The translations under genes were made by a program, and so were the position numbers. DNA of 34,457 bases from contig JARFQW010000077.1 of NCBI GenBank assembly GCA_029287575.1, positions 1 through 34,457 on the forward strand, given 5' to 3'. Below the pieces are notes generated by a model, which saw nothing but the letters and a program-made list of their open reading frames with translations, searched no databases and had not been told where the DNA came from. This document shows, piece after piece, positions 25,432 through 33,274 of this stretch. This DNA is from Gammaproteobacteria bacterium. Lineage in GTDB: Bacteria > Pseudomonadota > Gammaproteobacteria > Steroidobacterales > XN24. Numbering within the stretch: position 1 is the first letter of the stretch; every line of letters starts with the position of its first letter.

Positions 25432-26166
25432 ATGAGCTCGGCAGGCAACGAAACGCCGGACAATGGCATCGATAATTTGAACACTGACGGCAACAACACC
25501 CTGGCCGGGGCGGCCTACGATCGCCTCAAGGCGGATGTAACCGGTGGTATTTTCGAGCCGGGTCAGCGCCTTCGAATCGACGAGCTTCGCAAGGCCCTGG
25601 GCACTGGGGCCAGCCCGCTGCGGGAGGCTCTTAGCCGCTTGGCAGCGGAGGGTATCGTCCTGTCCGTGGGGCAGCGGGGCTTTCGCGTGCCACCCGTGAG
25701 CATCGAAGAACTCCGCGATATCACCAGTACCCGCATCATCGTGGAGACCGAAGCCCTGCGCCAGAGCATCGAGCACGGCGACGACGAATGGGAAGTCGGC
25801 GTGGTGGCCAGCTTTCACCGGCTCACCAAAGTGGAAACCGGCGGCCGGCCCGAATTCCGCGAATGGGACCGTTGCAACAAGGCCTTTCACGACGCCCTGC
25901 TCGCCGCCTGCCCGTCCCGCTGGCTGCTGCGCTTGTGCGGCACCATGTATGACCAGCACCGGCGCTACCGGGCCATTGTCCTGCAGACCGCGACGGCGCG
26001 CCGGGATGTCCACGGCGAACACGAGAACATCAAGAACGCCGCCCTGGCCAGGGACGCCGCGCGGGCCTGCGCCGAGGCGGAAGAGCATATTCGCCGGACC
26101 GCCGAGATCGACGAGCAGGTGATACGCGAGCAAATGCCGTCCTGGCGCGCCAGCGGCGCCGGCTGA
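25432..26166 (+). CDS. GntR-family regulator with FCD domain
   Basis: Transcription factor of 244 aa. After about 24 polar residues comes the winged helix (AAYDRLKADVTGGIFEPGQR through SPLREALSRLAAEGIV and QRGFRVPPVS), then an all-helical FCD ligand-binding domain from about residue 95, with FHDALLAAC and later histidines as possible metal ligands. The pattern around QRGFRV and the RIIVETEALRQSIEHGD helix recalls CsiR-type members. It is divergent from the nbaE operon and is its probable local repressor, with a pathway intermediate as the likely effector (inferred). No Shine-Dalgarno is visible before the ATG, which overlaps the stop of a 45-codon upstream frame as ATGA. Confidence 0.93.
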   Translation: MSSAGNETPDNGIDNLNTDGNNTLAGAAYDRLKADVTGGIFEPGQRLRIDELRKALGTGASPLREALSRLAAEGIVLSVGQRGFRVPPVSIEELRDITSTRIIVETEALRQSIEHGDDEWEVGVVASFHRLTKVETGGRPEFREWDRCNKAFHDALLAACPSRWLLRLCGTMYDQHRRYRAIVLQTATARRDVHGEHENIKNAALARDAARACAEAEEHIRRTAEIDEQVIREQMPSWRASGAG

Positions 26167-26262
26167 GGGTCCCGGCAGGTCTCCGGCACAACGAGGGTCA
26201 TCCCGAAAAAAGGGACCCGGACCGACTAGACTGGGGTCCTGCTGACGGTACTGGAGTTCGCG

Positions 26263-27186
26263 ATGACCGCCCAACGGCCCGCCTGGCCAGACATCCCCTA
26301 CCCTGCGTGGCAGGACACCTGCACAACGCTGCACCTGTGGACACAGGTCGTCGGCAAGGTCCGTCTGGCCCTGACGCCCTGGACCAATCATTCATGGCAT
26401 GTCCCGCTGTACGTCACGGCCCGCGGGCTGGGGACCTCGCTCATCCCGGATCCCCGGGGCGGGTTCGAGATGGAGTTTGACTTCGTCTCCCAGGTTCTGG
26501 CGATCCGCACGGCGTCCGGAGACGATCACACAATCCTTCTCGAGCCCCGGTCGGTCGCCGATTTTCACCAGGCCGTGATGGAGGGTCTGGAGAGCCTGGG
26601 CCACGGGCTGACGATCCACGGCAGCCCCAACGAGGTCCCCGACGCGATCCCCTTCGCCGAGGACGAGACACACGCGGCCTATGACCCGGAGTACGCCCGG
26701 CGTTTCTGGGAAGCGCTGATGAGAATGGAAGCCGTGTTCACGGCCTTTCGGGCTCGCTTTATCGGCAAGTGCAGCCCCGTGCATTTCTTCTGGGGCAGTT
26801 TCGACCTCGCGGTAACCCGGTTCTCCGGGCGCACCGCCCCGCCCCATCCCGGCGGATTCCCGAACCTTCCCGACGATGTCACCCGGGAGGCGTATTCCCA
26901 CGAGGTCAGCAGCGCCGGCTTCTGGCCCGGCGGCGGGCCCACCGACTATGCCGCGTTCTATTCCTATGCGTATCCGACACCGGACGGATTCGGCGCGCAA
27001 AGTGTGGCGCCCCCGGAGGCGTTTTTTCATGAAGAACTCGGCGAGTTTCTTCTGCCCTACGACGCGGTGCGCACGGCTGCCGATCCGGAGGACTGCCTGA
27101 TGCAGTTTCTGGAGAGCACGTATGCCGCGGCCGCGGATCTGGGCGCCTGGGACCGCGCGGCCTTCGAACGCGACAAGCTGCCGTGA
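26263..27186 (+). CDS. DUF5996 family protein
   Basis: Protein of 307 aa that I recognise as DUF5996, a family with no assigned function. Typical features are the opening WPDIPYPAWQDTCTTLHLWTQ, then KVRLALTPWTNHSWHVPLYV, the GSPNEVPDAIPFAED segment, FWGSFDLAVTRFSGR, and a C-terminal SYAYPTPDGF block. It is soluble, with no signal peptide or membrane segment, and rich in aromatic residues. Its stop overlaps the next small membrane-protein gene as GTGA, so the two are co-expressed. It is 96 bases downstream of the GntR gene, with a 7-bp inverted repeat between, and is probably not part of the catabolic locus. Confidence 0.85.
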   Translation: MTAQRPAWPDIPYPAWQDTCTTLHLWTQVVGKVRLALTPWTNHSWHVPLYVTARGLGTSLIPDPRGGFEMEFDFVSQVLAIRTASGDDHTILLEPRSVADFHQAVMEGLESLGHGLTIHGSPNEVPDAIPFAEDETHAAYDPEYARRFWEALMRMEAVFTAFRARFIGKCSPVHFFWGSFDLAVTRFSGRTAPPHPGGFPNLPDDVTREAYSHEVSSAGFWPGGGPTDYAAFYSYAYPTPDGFGAQSVAPPEAFFHEELGEFLLPYDAVRTAADPEDCLMQFLESTYAAAADLGAWDRAAFERDKLP

Positions 27187-27563
27187 GCGCGCCCGCGAGC
27201 GTCCGACCCCTGAAGGCGACCGCGGTGCTTGAACTCGGCGCCGGCCTGCCGATGCTTTTGCTTCCGGCCATGACAGCGGGCCTGCTCGGGGCGGCCTGGT
27301 CACCGACCGCCGGGGTGCTGATCCGGCTCTTCGGCGCGGCGATCTGCGTACTGGGCATCCTGGCGTGGATGGCCGCCGCCGAACACGACGGCCTGCGGCA
27401 GCGCGCGGGCTGGGCTTTCTCGGCGTATCACATAGCCGCGGCGCTGATTCTGATCTACGGACTCGGCGTGGGCGTTCTGAGCGGCGCCCTGAGTTCCGGC
27501 GTCCTGATCGCCCATCTGATACTGGCCGGCGTGCTGGCCCGGGCCCTCACCGCAACAGGCTGA
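27183..27563 (+). CDS. Small four-helix membrane protein
   Basis: Protein of 126 aa with about four hydrophobic segments: near residues 14-34, 42-65, 77-98 and 101-122. No family is recognised with certainty; size and the helix pattern resemble small DoxX-like or hypothetical membrane proteins. It begins at a GTG overlapping the DUF5996 stop, so the two genes are translationally coupled. It ends 22 bases from the convergent OmpA-like gene. Confidence 0.75.
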   Translation: MSAPASVRPLKATAVLELGAGLPMLLLPAMTAGLLGAAWSPTAGVLIRLFGAAICVLGILAWMAAAEHDGLRQRAGWAFSAYHIAAALILIYGLGVGVLSGALSSGVLIAHLILAGVLARALTATG

Positions 27564-27585
27564 GCGCAGGGCGCGGGTCCAGCGG

Positions 27586-28257
27586 TCAGGTCAGCGGCGT
27601 CAGGATGATTTCGACCCGCCGGTTCAGCGCCCGCCCCGAAGGGGTCTCATTGGTTGCAATCGGCGCTTCCGGGCCCATGCCGGTAATGATGAATCGGGCC
27701 TGCTCAACGTCCTGGCCCTTCAGGTAGTCGCCCACGCTGTCTGCGCGGCGGACGGAAAGTCCCTGGTTGTAGGCGAGGCTGCCGGTACTGTCGGTATGGC
27801 CGACGACATCCACGTACGTCTGCTCATACTCGTTGAGAACAAGCGCCACGGCGTTGAGCACCTCGTAGAACCGGGAAGTGACATCGGCGGAATTTGTGGC
27901 GAACGTGACGTTGCCCGGCATGTTGAGCGTAATCTGCTCACCCACCCGGGTGACCCCGACGCCGCTGTTCTCCAGGCGCGCACGCAGCTCAGCTTCCTGC
28001 TGATCCATGTAGTTGCCTGCCACGCCGCCGGCCAGGGCGCCGATTCCGGCACCGATCAGTGTCGATTTGCGGCTGCCGCCGACAATGACACCGGCGGTTG
28101 CGCCGGCCGCCGCGCCAATCGCGGCACCCTTCGTCGCATAGGACATTTTTTCTTCGCCGGTATAGGGATCCAGCGTCGTGCAGGCCGGGACGCAAAGTAT
28201 CATCGCGAGCGCGCCGAGCACGGCGCCGCGCAAGGCGGGGGGGATTGCGGGAGTCAT
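27586..28257 (-). CDS. OmpA-family lipoprotein with glycine zipper
   Basis: Outer-membrane lipoprotein of 223 aa with a peptidoglycan-binding OmpA domain. A signal peptide ends at a lipobox-like VPAC with Cys26 as the lipidated residue. Residues about 44-85 are a glycine-zipper stretch (GAAIGAAAGATAGVIVGG and GAGIGALAGGVAGNYM), then the OmpA domain with VDVVGHTDSTGSLAYNQGLSVRRA and the closing NRRVEIILTP. This YiaD/Pal-like architecture suggests a structural role in tying the outer membrane to the wall. The ATG at 28257 has AAGGAG 8-9 bases upstream; a TTG two codons earlier was not chosen. It diverges from the next membrane-protein gene. Confidence 0.92.
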   Translation of the reverse strand: MTPAIPPALRGAVLGALAMILCVPACTTLDPYTGEEKMSYATKGAAIGAAAGATAGVIVGGSRKSTLIGAGIGALAGGVAGNYMDQQEAELRARLENSGVGVTRVGEQITLNMPGNVTFATNSADVTSRFYEVLNAVALVLNEYEQTYVDVVGHTDSTGSLAYNQGLSVRRADSVGDYLKGQDVEQARFIITGMGPEAPIATNETPSGRALNRRVEIILTPLT

Positions 28258-28361
28258 TCTCAAGGCTCCTTCGTTCTGATCCGGGGGGAAAGACCGGGTC
28301 AGATCATAGGTTCGGAGTCAAGCAGAGACTGTTACGATGTTCGCAAAAAAGGACATCTGGC

Positions 28362-28802
28362 ATGGAACCCGCCGTCCGTATCGCAGTGACCTCCAGCGGC
28401 CTGTTTTTCCTCACCGGGCTGGTGACCGGGGCATGGAAGTACCGGGAGATCGTCAACAGTCCCGAGCATCGGGCGCCGTACTATGTGGATATCTGTCACC
28501 GGTCCGCGCTGATGTACAGTTTTGCCTGCCTGGTGCTCGCGGAGTTCGCCCGTCTGTCCGCCTGGAGCGCCCGGGTGGATTTCTGGGCGACGCTCGTGCC
28601 CGTCGTGTTCTTCGCCCTGGCCGTGGCCATCTACGGTCTGCATGGCTGGCTCCGTGACACGGACAACCAGCTCCGGCCGCCCCACCGGCTCGGCGGGAGA
28701 ACCCTGCCGGCGGGTCTTGTCCGACTGTTCATGACCGCTCTGGCCATCGGCGAGATCGGCGGATTCGCCGTGCTGTTCGCCGGCTTTATCGCAGCCGCCT
28801 GA
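28362..28802 (+). CDS. Uncharacterised four-helix membrane protein
   Basis: Protein of 146 aa, not assigned to a family. Hydrophobic segments lie near residues 5-24, 45-63, 72-92 and 118-142. A conserved-looking CHRSALMYSF motif starts the second helix and GLHGWLRDTDNQL follows the third; the histidines at helix ends could bind a metal or haem, but this is a guess. An AAGGA ribosome site lies 8 bases before the ATG at 28362. Another frame starting at 28337 is shorter and not membrane-like. Confidence 0.75.
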   Translation: MEPAVRIAVTSSGLFFLTGLVTGAWKYREIVNSPEHRAPYYVDICHRSALMYSFACLVLAEFARLSAWSARVDFWATLVPVVFFALAVAIYGLHGWLRDTDNQLRPPHRLGGRTLPAGLVRLFMTALAIGEIGGFAVLFAGFIAAA

Positions 28803-28848
28803 CCGGCCTGTTCTGGACGGCGACGCCGGATTGAGGGATAACGTCAGG

Positions 28849-29202
28849 ATGCAGCCAGCGCCAGTGAAGCCTCCGATCGGCATCGAGGACGTCGAGAAAG
28901 TCGATGTGCGCGCCGGTACGATCGTCGCCGCCAATCCCGTGCCGCGCTCCCGTAAGCTGGTTCGCCTGACGGTAGACTTCGGCGACCATCGCCGGGCGGT
29001 GCTGGCCGGAATCGCCGCCGAACGCGAGGATCCGGGCGAGGTAGTGGGTCGGCAAGCCCTGTTCGTGGTCAATTTGCCGCCCCGCGTCATGGCCGGCGAG
29101 GTTTCGGAGGCTATGTTGTTCGACATTGGCTACGCGGACGGAGTTCGGCCGGTGCTCGCCGTGCCGGAGGCGCCCGTCCCCGACGGCACCCGGGCGGGCT
29201 GA
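28849..29202 (+). CDS. tRNA-binding domain protein (CsaA / MetRS C-terminal type)
   Basis: Stand-alone OB-fold tRNA-binding domain of 117 aa. The line KVDVRAGTIVAANPVPRSRK, then LTVDFGDHRRAVLAGIA, GRQALFVVNLPPRVMAG and EVSEAMLFDIG are the hallmark segments shared by CsaA and the C-terminal domain of methionyl-tRNA synthetase. The MetRS-like AGIA spelling makes tRNA binding more likely than the CsaA chaperone role, but both are possible. The ATG at 28849 is used; a TTG at 28831 would add six residues. DUF3052 follows after 7 bases. Confidence 0.88.
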   Translation: MQPAPVKPPIGIEDVEKVDVRAGTIVAANPVPRSRKLVRLTVDFGDHRRAVLAGIAAEREDPGEVVGRQALFVVNLPPRVMAGEVSEAMLFDIGYADGVRPVLAVPEAPVPDGTRAG

Positions 29203-29209
29203 GGCGCGC

Positions 29210-29614
29210 GTGGCCGGGTATACGGACACTCCCCTGCACCAGAAACTCGGCTTTCGACCGGGAGACCGCGTCTACCTCAAGAACGCTCCCGACGCCTATC
29301 AGGAGTGGCTAGACCCCCTGCCCGAGGGCGTGCACTTCCTTCAGCGACTGGTCGGCCAGGTGGACGTGGCCCACGTGTTTTCGACCCAGCGCGCGGAACT
29401 GAAGGCCACCGTTCCCAAGGTGCTGGAAAAACTCGCTCCAGGAGGTTGCCTGTGGATTTCGTGGCCGAAAAAGGCCTCCGGGGTGCCATCCGAAATCACC
29501 GAAGACACCGTCCGGGCGATCGCGCTTCCCCAGGGCCTGGTGGACGTCAAGGTCTGTGCCGTCAATGACGTCTGGTCGGGCCTGAAACTCGTCCGCCGGC
29601 GCCGCCGCCCCTGA
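29210..29614 (+). CDS. DUF3052 family protein
   Basis: Small soluble protein of 134 aa. The opening GYTDTPLHQKLGFRPGDRVYLKNAP, the central VLEKLAPGGCLWISWPKKASG and the closing AVNDVWSGLKLVRRR are recognised as DUF3052, a family with a methyltransferase-like fold pattern but no glycine-rich SAM motif and no known function. The GTG at 29210 has GAGG 5 bases upstream and starts directly before the family N terminus. It is 7 bases downstream of the tRNA-binding protein gene. Confidence 0.88.
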   Translation: MAGYTDTPLHQKLGFRPGDRVYLKNAPDAYQEWLDPLPEGVHFLQRLVGQVDVAHVFSTQRAELKATVPKVLEKLAPGGCLWISWPKKASGVPSEITEDTVRAIALPQGLVDVKVCAVNDVWSGLKLVRRRRRP

Positions 29615-29657
29615 CGCCGGGCCGGACGCCTATTTCCCGGCCCGGGAGGATTCCAGC

Positions 29658-30095
29658 CTGCTGCGCTTCCTGCTCTATGCCCTGACGTTCGCCGGCGGGC
29701 TTTACATGGCGTTTCGCGGTGTCGAGGAACTGACCCTCGGGCTGGAAAGCCGTGCCTGGCCGACGGCGGACGGCCGCATTCTCGTCGATGACCGGGGCCG
29801 GCGCTTCTACGGCTATCTGGTTGCCGACAAGGCATATGCGGGTGAGCGCACCCGGTTTCCTGAGGCGCTGCCGGGACGGCCGCCCGGTAAGCTGCCGGTG
29901 CGCTATACCCAGGGTCAGCGAGTCATTGTGCGCTACGCACCGGATGCGCCGCATGTGGCCGTTCTGCAACCCGGCGTCTGGGTCCCGGGCATCGCCGCCG
30001 GCTTCGGGATTGCCGCCATCATGCTTCCCGCCGGCGCCATCGGCTTGCTGCGATGGCGCCGCCGCAAGACCGCCGACGACGCGGATCAGCCCTGA
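29658..30095 (+). CDS. DUF3592 membrane protein, probable CTG start
   Basis: Protein with a membrane helix, an exposed beta domain and a second helix, as in DUF3592. The exposed part (AWPTADGRILVDD to RYAPDAPHVAVLQPGVW) has the family pattern of a YxYxVxGxxYxGxR-like strand and a closing YDPxNPxxAVLxPG-like strand; the second helix is near residues 108-130, followed by a basic tail. The usual start codons give only an ATG at 29706, which cuts the first helix (LLRFLLYALTFAGGLYM). A CTG at 29658 restores it and has a strong GGGAGGA ribosome site 7 bases upstream (29644-29650); no ATG, GTG or TTG exists in frame before it. The CTG is therefore proposed as the start. Confidence 0.75.
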   Translation: MLRFLLYALTFAGGLYMAFRGVEELTLGLESRAWPTADGRILVDDRGRRFYGYLVADKAYAGERTRFPEALPGRPPGKLPVRYTQGQRVIVRYAPDAPHVAVLQPGVWVPGIAAGFGIAAIMLPAGAIGLLRWRRRKTADDADQP

Positions 30096-30167
30096 CCACC
30101 GGGCCAGGGCCGCCGTGTGTTTCGGCCCGGGCCCGCCTGTACGAAATCCATCGGAGGAAGTCGAAAC

Positions 30168-30557
30168 ATGGAACTCTCGATCTGGTGTCTGGTCGCGGCC
30201 TTCGCGCTAATCTATCTGCCGCGGCTGCCGGCGCTCAAGGGCACGCTCGCGCAGGAGGGCCGGATCGACATCGCCCATCCTCGTCTCCAGCAGGCAAGGC
30301 TTACCGGTAGGGGCGCGCGCGCCCAGGCGGCGCATCTGAACATGGTCGAGGCGTTTGCGCCCTTCGCGGCGGCGGTGTGGGTCGCCCATCTCTACGATGT
30401 GGATCCCGGTCTGCGGGGCGGCCTGGCCGTGGTCTTCGTCGTCGCCCGGATCCTGTTCATCCTGGCTTACCTTGCCGACCTCAATCCCTGGCGCACCGTG
30501 ATCTGGAGCGTTGGGCATTTCGCGATTATCGGGCTGTTTCTGTCGCCCCTGTTGTAA
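30168..30557 (+). CDS. MAPEG family membrane protein
   Basis: Protein of 129 aa with four membrane segments, near residues 2-20, 54-74, 83-105 and 110-128. The segment RGARAQAAHLNMVEAFAPFAAAVWVA and the R-x-LF-x-LAYLADLNPWRT stretch are typical of bacterial MAPEG proteins (the superfamily of microsomal glutathione transferases and leukotriene synthases). Bacterial members of this subgroup have no firm substrate. The ATG at 30168 is chosen for the GGAGGA ribosome site 9 bases upstream. Confidence 0.88.
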   Translation: MELSIWCLVAAFALIYLPRLPALKGTLAQEGRIDIAHPRLQQARLTGRGARAQAAHLNMVEAFAPFAAAVWVAHLYDVDPGLRGGLAVVFVVARILFILAYLADLNPWRTVIWSVGHFAIIGLFLSPLL

Positions 30558-30705
30558 GACAGCACCCGGCAGGGAGCAGGAAGCCCTCGGGCGCCGCCGG
30601 CTCCTGCTACGCTTGAGGTCGGGCAGGTCACCGGCGCGGCCCGGATCCGCGCGGGAGTCGGCGGAGTCCAGCGAGTGACACTCTGCCCGCCTCGAAACAC
30701 GCCCC

Positions 30706-31089
30706 ATGGAGCGACACGTGAACGCCAACGACGACGCCACGAGCCAGGCCGTACTCGAAGGAACCTGGCAGCTCGAGTCCCTGGAGGGTCACACGCTGCC
30801 GGACCCGGCGCGGAGGCGTCCGATGCTGACGGTCACCGCCGAGGGTGCCGTCCATGGGTCAACCGGCGTCAATCGTTTCAGCGGCGTGCTGGACCCGGAC
30901 GGACGCGGCCTGTTCGGACCGCTGGCAACCACCCGCCGCGCGGGTCCGCCCGAGGCGATGGCCCTGGAGGCGGCCTTTCTCAAGGCGCTGGACAGCGCCA
31001 CCGCGGTGGAAGCCCGGGACGATCAGATCGTACTCGGCGGGGCGGCCACACCCCGCCTGATCCTGAACCGAACGGATCCCGCTGCCTAG
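30706..31089 (+). CDS. META domain protein (HslJ-like)
   Basis: Protein of 127 aa with a single META (DUF306) domain, as in HslJ: GTWQLESLEGHTLP, PMLTVTAEGAVHGSTGVNRFSG, then FGPLATTRRAGPPEAMALEAAFLKAL. It lacks the signal peptide or lipobox of exported HslJ proteins, so it appears to be cytoplasmic unless the start is wrong. The ATG at 30706 has no ribosome site; a GTG at 30718 has GGAG 6 bases upstream and may be the true start. Its stop shares CTAG with the convergent folA stop. The function of the family is loosely tied to stress and antibiotic tolerance. Confidence 0.85.
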   Translation: MERHVNANDDATSQAVLEGTWQLESLEGHTLPDPARRRPMLTVTAEGAVHGSTGVNRFSGVLDPDGRGLFGPLATTRRAGPPEAMALEAAFLKALDSATAVEARDDQIVLGGAATPRLILNRTDPAA

Positions 31090-31577
31090 CGCCGCGCCAG
31101 CTCCATGAACGACAGGTCATAGGAATTTCGGGCGTCGGCCGGGCGACGTTCGGTGGCCACGACCTCCCACTCGGACGCATCGATCGGGGGCATTTCGGTG
31201 TCCCCCGGAACGGACGCGTGCACCCGGGTAAGGAGGATGCGCCCCGCCCGGGGCAAGGCGGCCGCGTACAGCCCCGCTCCGCCGATCACCATCAGTTCGC
31301 CTGCGCCGAGTTCCCGTGCGTGGTCCGCCGCGTCCTCCAGGGATGAAACAACGACAGCCCCCGGGGCCGAGTACTCTGGATTGCGGGTGACGACGATATT
31401 CGTTCGCCCGGGCAGCGGTCGGCCGATGGACTCCCAGGTACGCCGCCCCATCACTATCGGTTTGCCGAGTGTGACTCGCTTGAAATGAGCGAGGTCGGCG
31501 GGGAGCCGCCACGGCAGGTCGCCGTCCCTGCCGATGACGCCATTCTCGGCTGCGGCCACCACGAGCGTCAGCCGCAT
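31086..31577 (-). CDS. folA: Dihydrofolate reductase
   Basis: NADPH-dependent reduction of dihydrofolate, regenerating the cofactor oxidised by ThyA. The 163-aa protein has the Met20-loop region AENGVIGRDGDLPWRLP, the catalytic acid Asp28 (LPADLAHFK), GKPIVMGRRTWESIG and the glycine pair MVIGGAGLY, all standard for chromosomal FolA. Its start overlaps the thyA stop by one base (TGATG), giving coupled expression with its metabolic partner. Confidence 0.97.
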   Translation of the reverse strand: MRLTLVVAAAENGVIGRDGDLPWRLPADLAHFKRVTLGKPIVMGRRTWESIGRPLPGRTNIVVTRNPEYSAPGAVVVSSLEDAADHARELGAGELMVIGGAGLYAAALPRAGRILLTRVHASVPGDTEMPPIDASEWEVVATERRPADARNSYDLSFMELARR

Positions 31578-32410
31578 CAGATGCTGACCGCCGCCTTGAT
31601 GTGCGGATCGGGGTCATAGCCCTCGATCGCGAAATCCTCGAAACGATAGTCGAAAATGGACTCCGGCCGCCGCTGAATAACAAGCCGCGGCAGGGTTTTC
31701 GGTGTTCGTGTCAGCTGGATGTCGGCCTGCTCCAGGTGGTTAAGGTAGAGGTGGCAATCGCCGCCGGTCCAGACGAAGTCACCCGGCAGAAGATCGCACT
31801 GCTGAGCGATCATATGCGTGAGCAGCGCATAGGACGCAATGTTGAACGGCACACCCAGAAACACGTCGCAGCTGCGCTGATAGAGCTGGCAGGAAAGGCG
31901 CCCGTCACCCACCCAGAACTGGAACAGACAGTGGCACGGGGCCAGCGCCATGCGTCCGGCCCGGACATTGTCCTGGGGAGACACCGATTCGTCGGGCAGC
32001 TCCGCCGGATTCCAGGCCACGACAATCAGCCGGCGGGAATCGGGATTCGCGCGAATCCGCGCCACCACGTCCGCGATCTGGTCCACGGATTCGCGGTCGC
32101 CCGCAGGCCACGCCCGCCACTGCCGCCCGTAAACGGGGCCCAGCTCGCCCTCTTCTGTCGCCCATCCGTCCCAGATGGAAACACCGTGCTCCTTCAGATA
32201 GGCAATGTTGGTTTCCCCGCGGAGAAACCACAGCAACTCGTGGACAATCGAGCGAATGTGCAGCTTCTTGGTCGTCACGAGCGGGAAGCCCTCGGCCAGA
32301 TCAAAGCGCATCTGGTGGCCGAAGACGGACAACGTACCGGTTCCCGTGCGGTCGTCCTTGCGCAGGCCGTGGTCGCGGATGTGGCGCAGCAGATCCAGAT
32401 ACTGGCGCAT
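31577..32410 (-). CDS. thyA: Thymidylate synthase
   Basis: Methylates dUMP to dTMP using methylene-tetrahydrofolate. The 277-aa protein has [13 protein letters not shown] near the N terminus, the catalytic Cys159 in [12 protein letters not shown], and the [22 protein letters not shown] block with the phosphate-binding arginine. Compared with E. coli ThyA (264 aa), the extra length is a segment just before the Cys motif ([15 protein letters not shown]), where E. coli has only a few residues. The ATG at 32410 is used; an upstream in-frame start would overlap lgt and add 15 unlike residues. It lies 4 bases after the lgt stop. Confidence 0.97.
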   Translation of the reverse strand: MRQYLDLLRHIRDHGLRKDDRTGTGTLSVFGHQMRFDLAEGFPLVTTKKLHIRSIVHELLWFLRGETNIAYLKEHGVSIWDGWATEEGELGPVYGRQWRAWPAGDRESVDQIADVVARIRANPDSRRLIVVAWNPAELPDESVSPQDNVRAGRMALAPCHCLFQFWVGDGRLSCQLYQRSCDVFLGVPFNIASYALLTHMIAQQCDLLPGDFVWTGGDCHLYLNHLEQADIQLTRTPKTLPRLVIQRRPESIFDYRFEDFAIEGYDPDPHIKAAVSI

Positions 32411-32414
32411 GGTC

Positions 32415-33197
32415 CTAGTCCCCGGCCCGGGGGCGGCGGTAGGCCGCCGCGACAAGAAAAAGACCCAGCAGCATCATGGGCAGCGAGAGAACTTGCCCCA
32501 TGGTGACCCAGCCGAACGCCAGATAGCCCAGGTGCGGATCGGGCACCCGGACGAATTCAACAAGAAACCGGAACAGGCCGTAGAAGAACAGGAAGACGCC
32601 GGATACGGCCATCGTGGGCGGGTGGCGGGCCGAATAGAGCCAGACGATGAAAAAGAGAACGAACCCCTCGAGAACCGATTCGTAAAGCTGCGAGGGATGC
32701 AGCACCTGGTCACCCACCTGGAAGCCCCAGGGCAGATCCGTGGGCTTGCCCCAGAGCTCGCCGTTGATGAAATTCCCGATCCGGCCGAAGCCGAGCCCCA
32801 GCGCCGGCAAGGTCGCAACGAAGTCGGTCATTTCGAAAAAAGGCTTGCCGAGCTTGCGGCCGTATAGCCACATGGCCGTGATCACGCCCAGCATGCCGCC
32901 GTGAAACGACATGCCGCCCTCCCAGATCCGGAACAGCATGGTCGGATCCCGAAGCCAGTCGTCGAAGCCGTAGAACAGGATGTACCCGAACCGGCCGCCG
33001 AGTATCACGCCGAGGGCCGAATAGAAAATCAGGTCGTCGACCCATTCCTCTTTCCAGCCGAAGGCCGGGTCGCGGGCCCGGCGGCGGGCAAGAAACCAGG
33101 CAATAGCAAACCCGACCAGGTACATGATCCCGTACCAGCGGATTTTTATCTTGCCGAGATCCAGCGCGACCGGATCGATGTCTGGGTAGGGAATCAT
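32415..33197 (-). CDS. lgt: Prolipoprotein diacylglyceryl transferase
   Basis: Inner-membrane enzyme that attaches diacylglyceryl to the lipobox cysteine of prolipoproteins, such as the OmpA-like lipoprotein encoded at 27586-28257. The 260-aa protein has about seven hydrophobic segments, the [11 protein letters not shown] motif with the essential histidine, and the signature [16 protein letters not shown]. The order lgt-thyA-folA is common in gammaproteobacteria. Confidence 0.97.
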   Translation of the reverse strand: MIPYPDIDPVALDLGKIKIRWYGIMYLVGFAIAWFLARRRARDPAFGWKEEWVDDLIFYSALGVILGGRFGYILFYGFDDWLRDPTMLFRIWEGGMSFHGGMLGVITAMWLYGRKLGKPFFEMTDFVATLPALGLGFGRIGNFINGELWGKPTDLPWGFQVGDQVLHPSQLYESVLEGFVLFFIVWLYSARHPPTMAVSGVFLFFYGLFRFLVEFVRVPDPHLGYLAFGWVTMGQVLSLPMMLLGLFLVAAAYRRPRAGD

Positions 33198-33274
33198 GGG
33201 GGCGGTAGTTTATCAGCGCAGACCCGGGCCGGGGCCGCCCGCGGGGATTCTCCCGCACGCCCGGCCACCGGCGC

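Noticed and set aside
26167-26218. GGGTCCC / GGGACCC inverted repeat after gntR, as a terminator
   Set aside because: The 38-base loop is long and no T-run follows on the plus strand; the A-run at 26206-26211 lies inside the loop.
33241-33256. GCGGG / CCCGC hairpin after rlmI, as a terminator
   Set aside because: No T-run follows on the minus strand, and similar short GC stems arise often in this composition.
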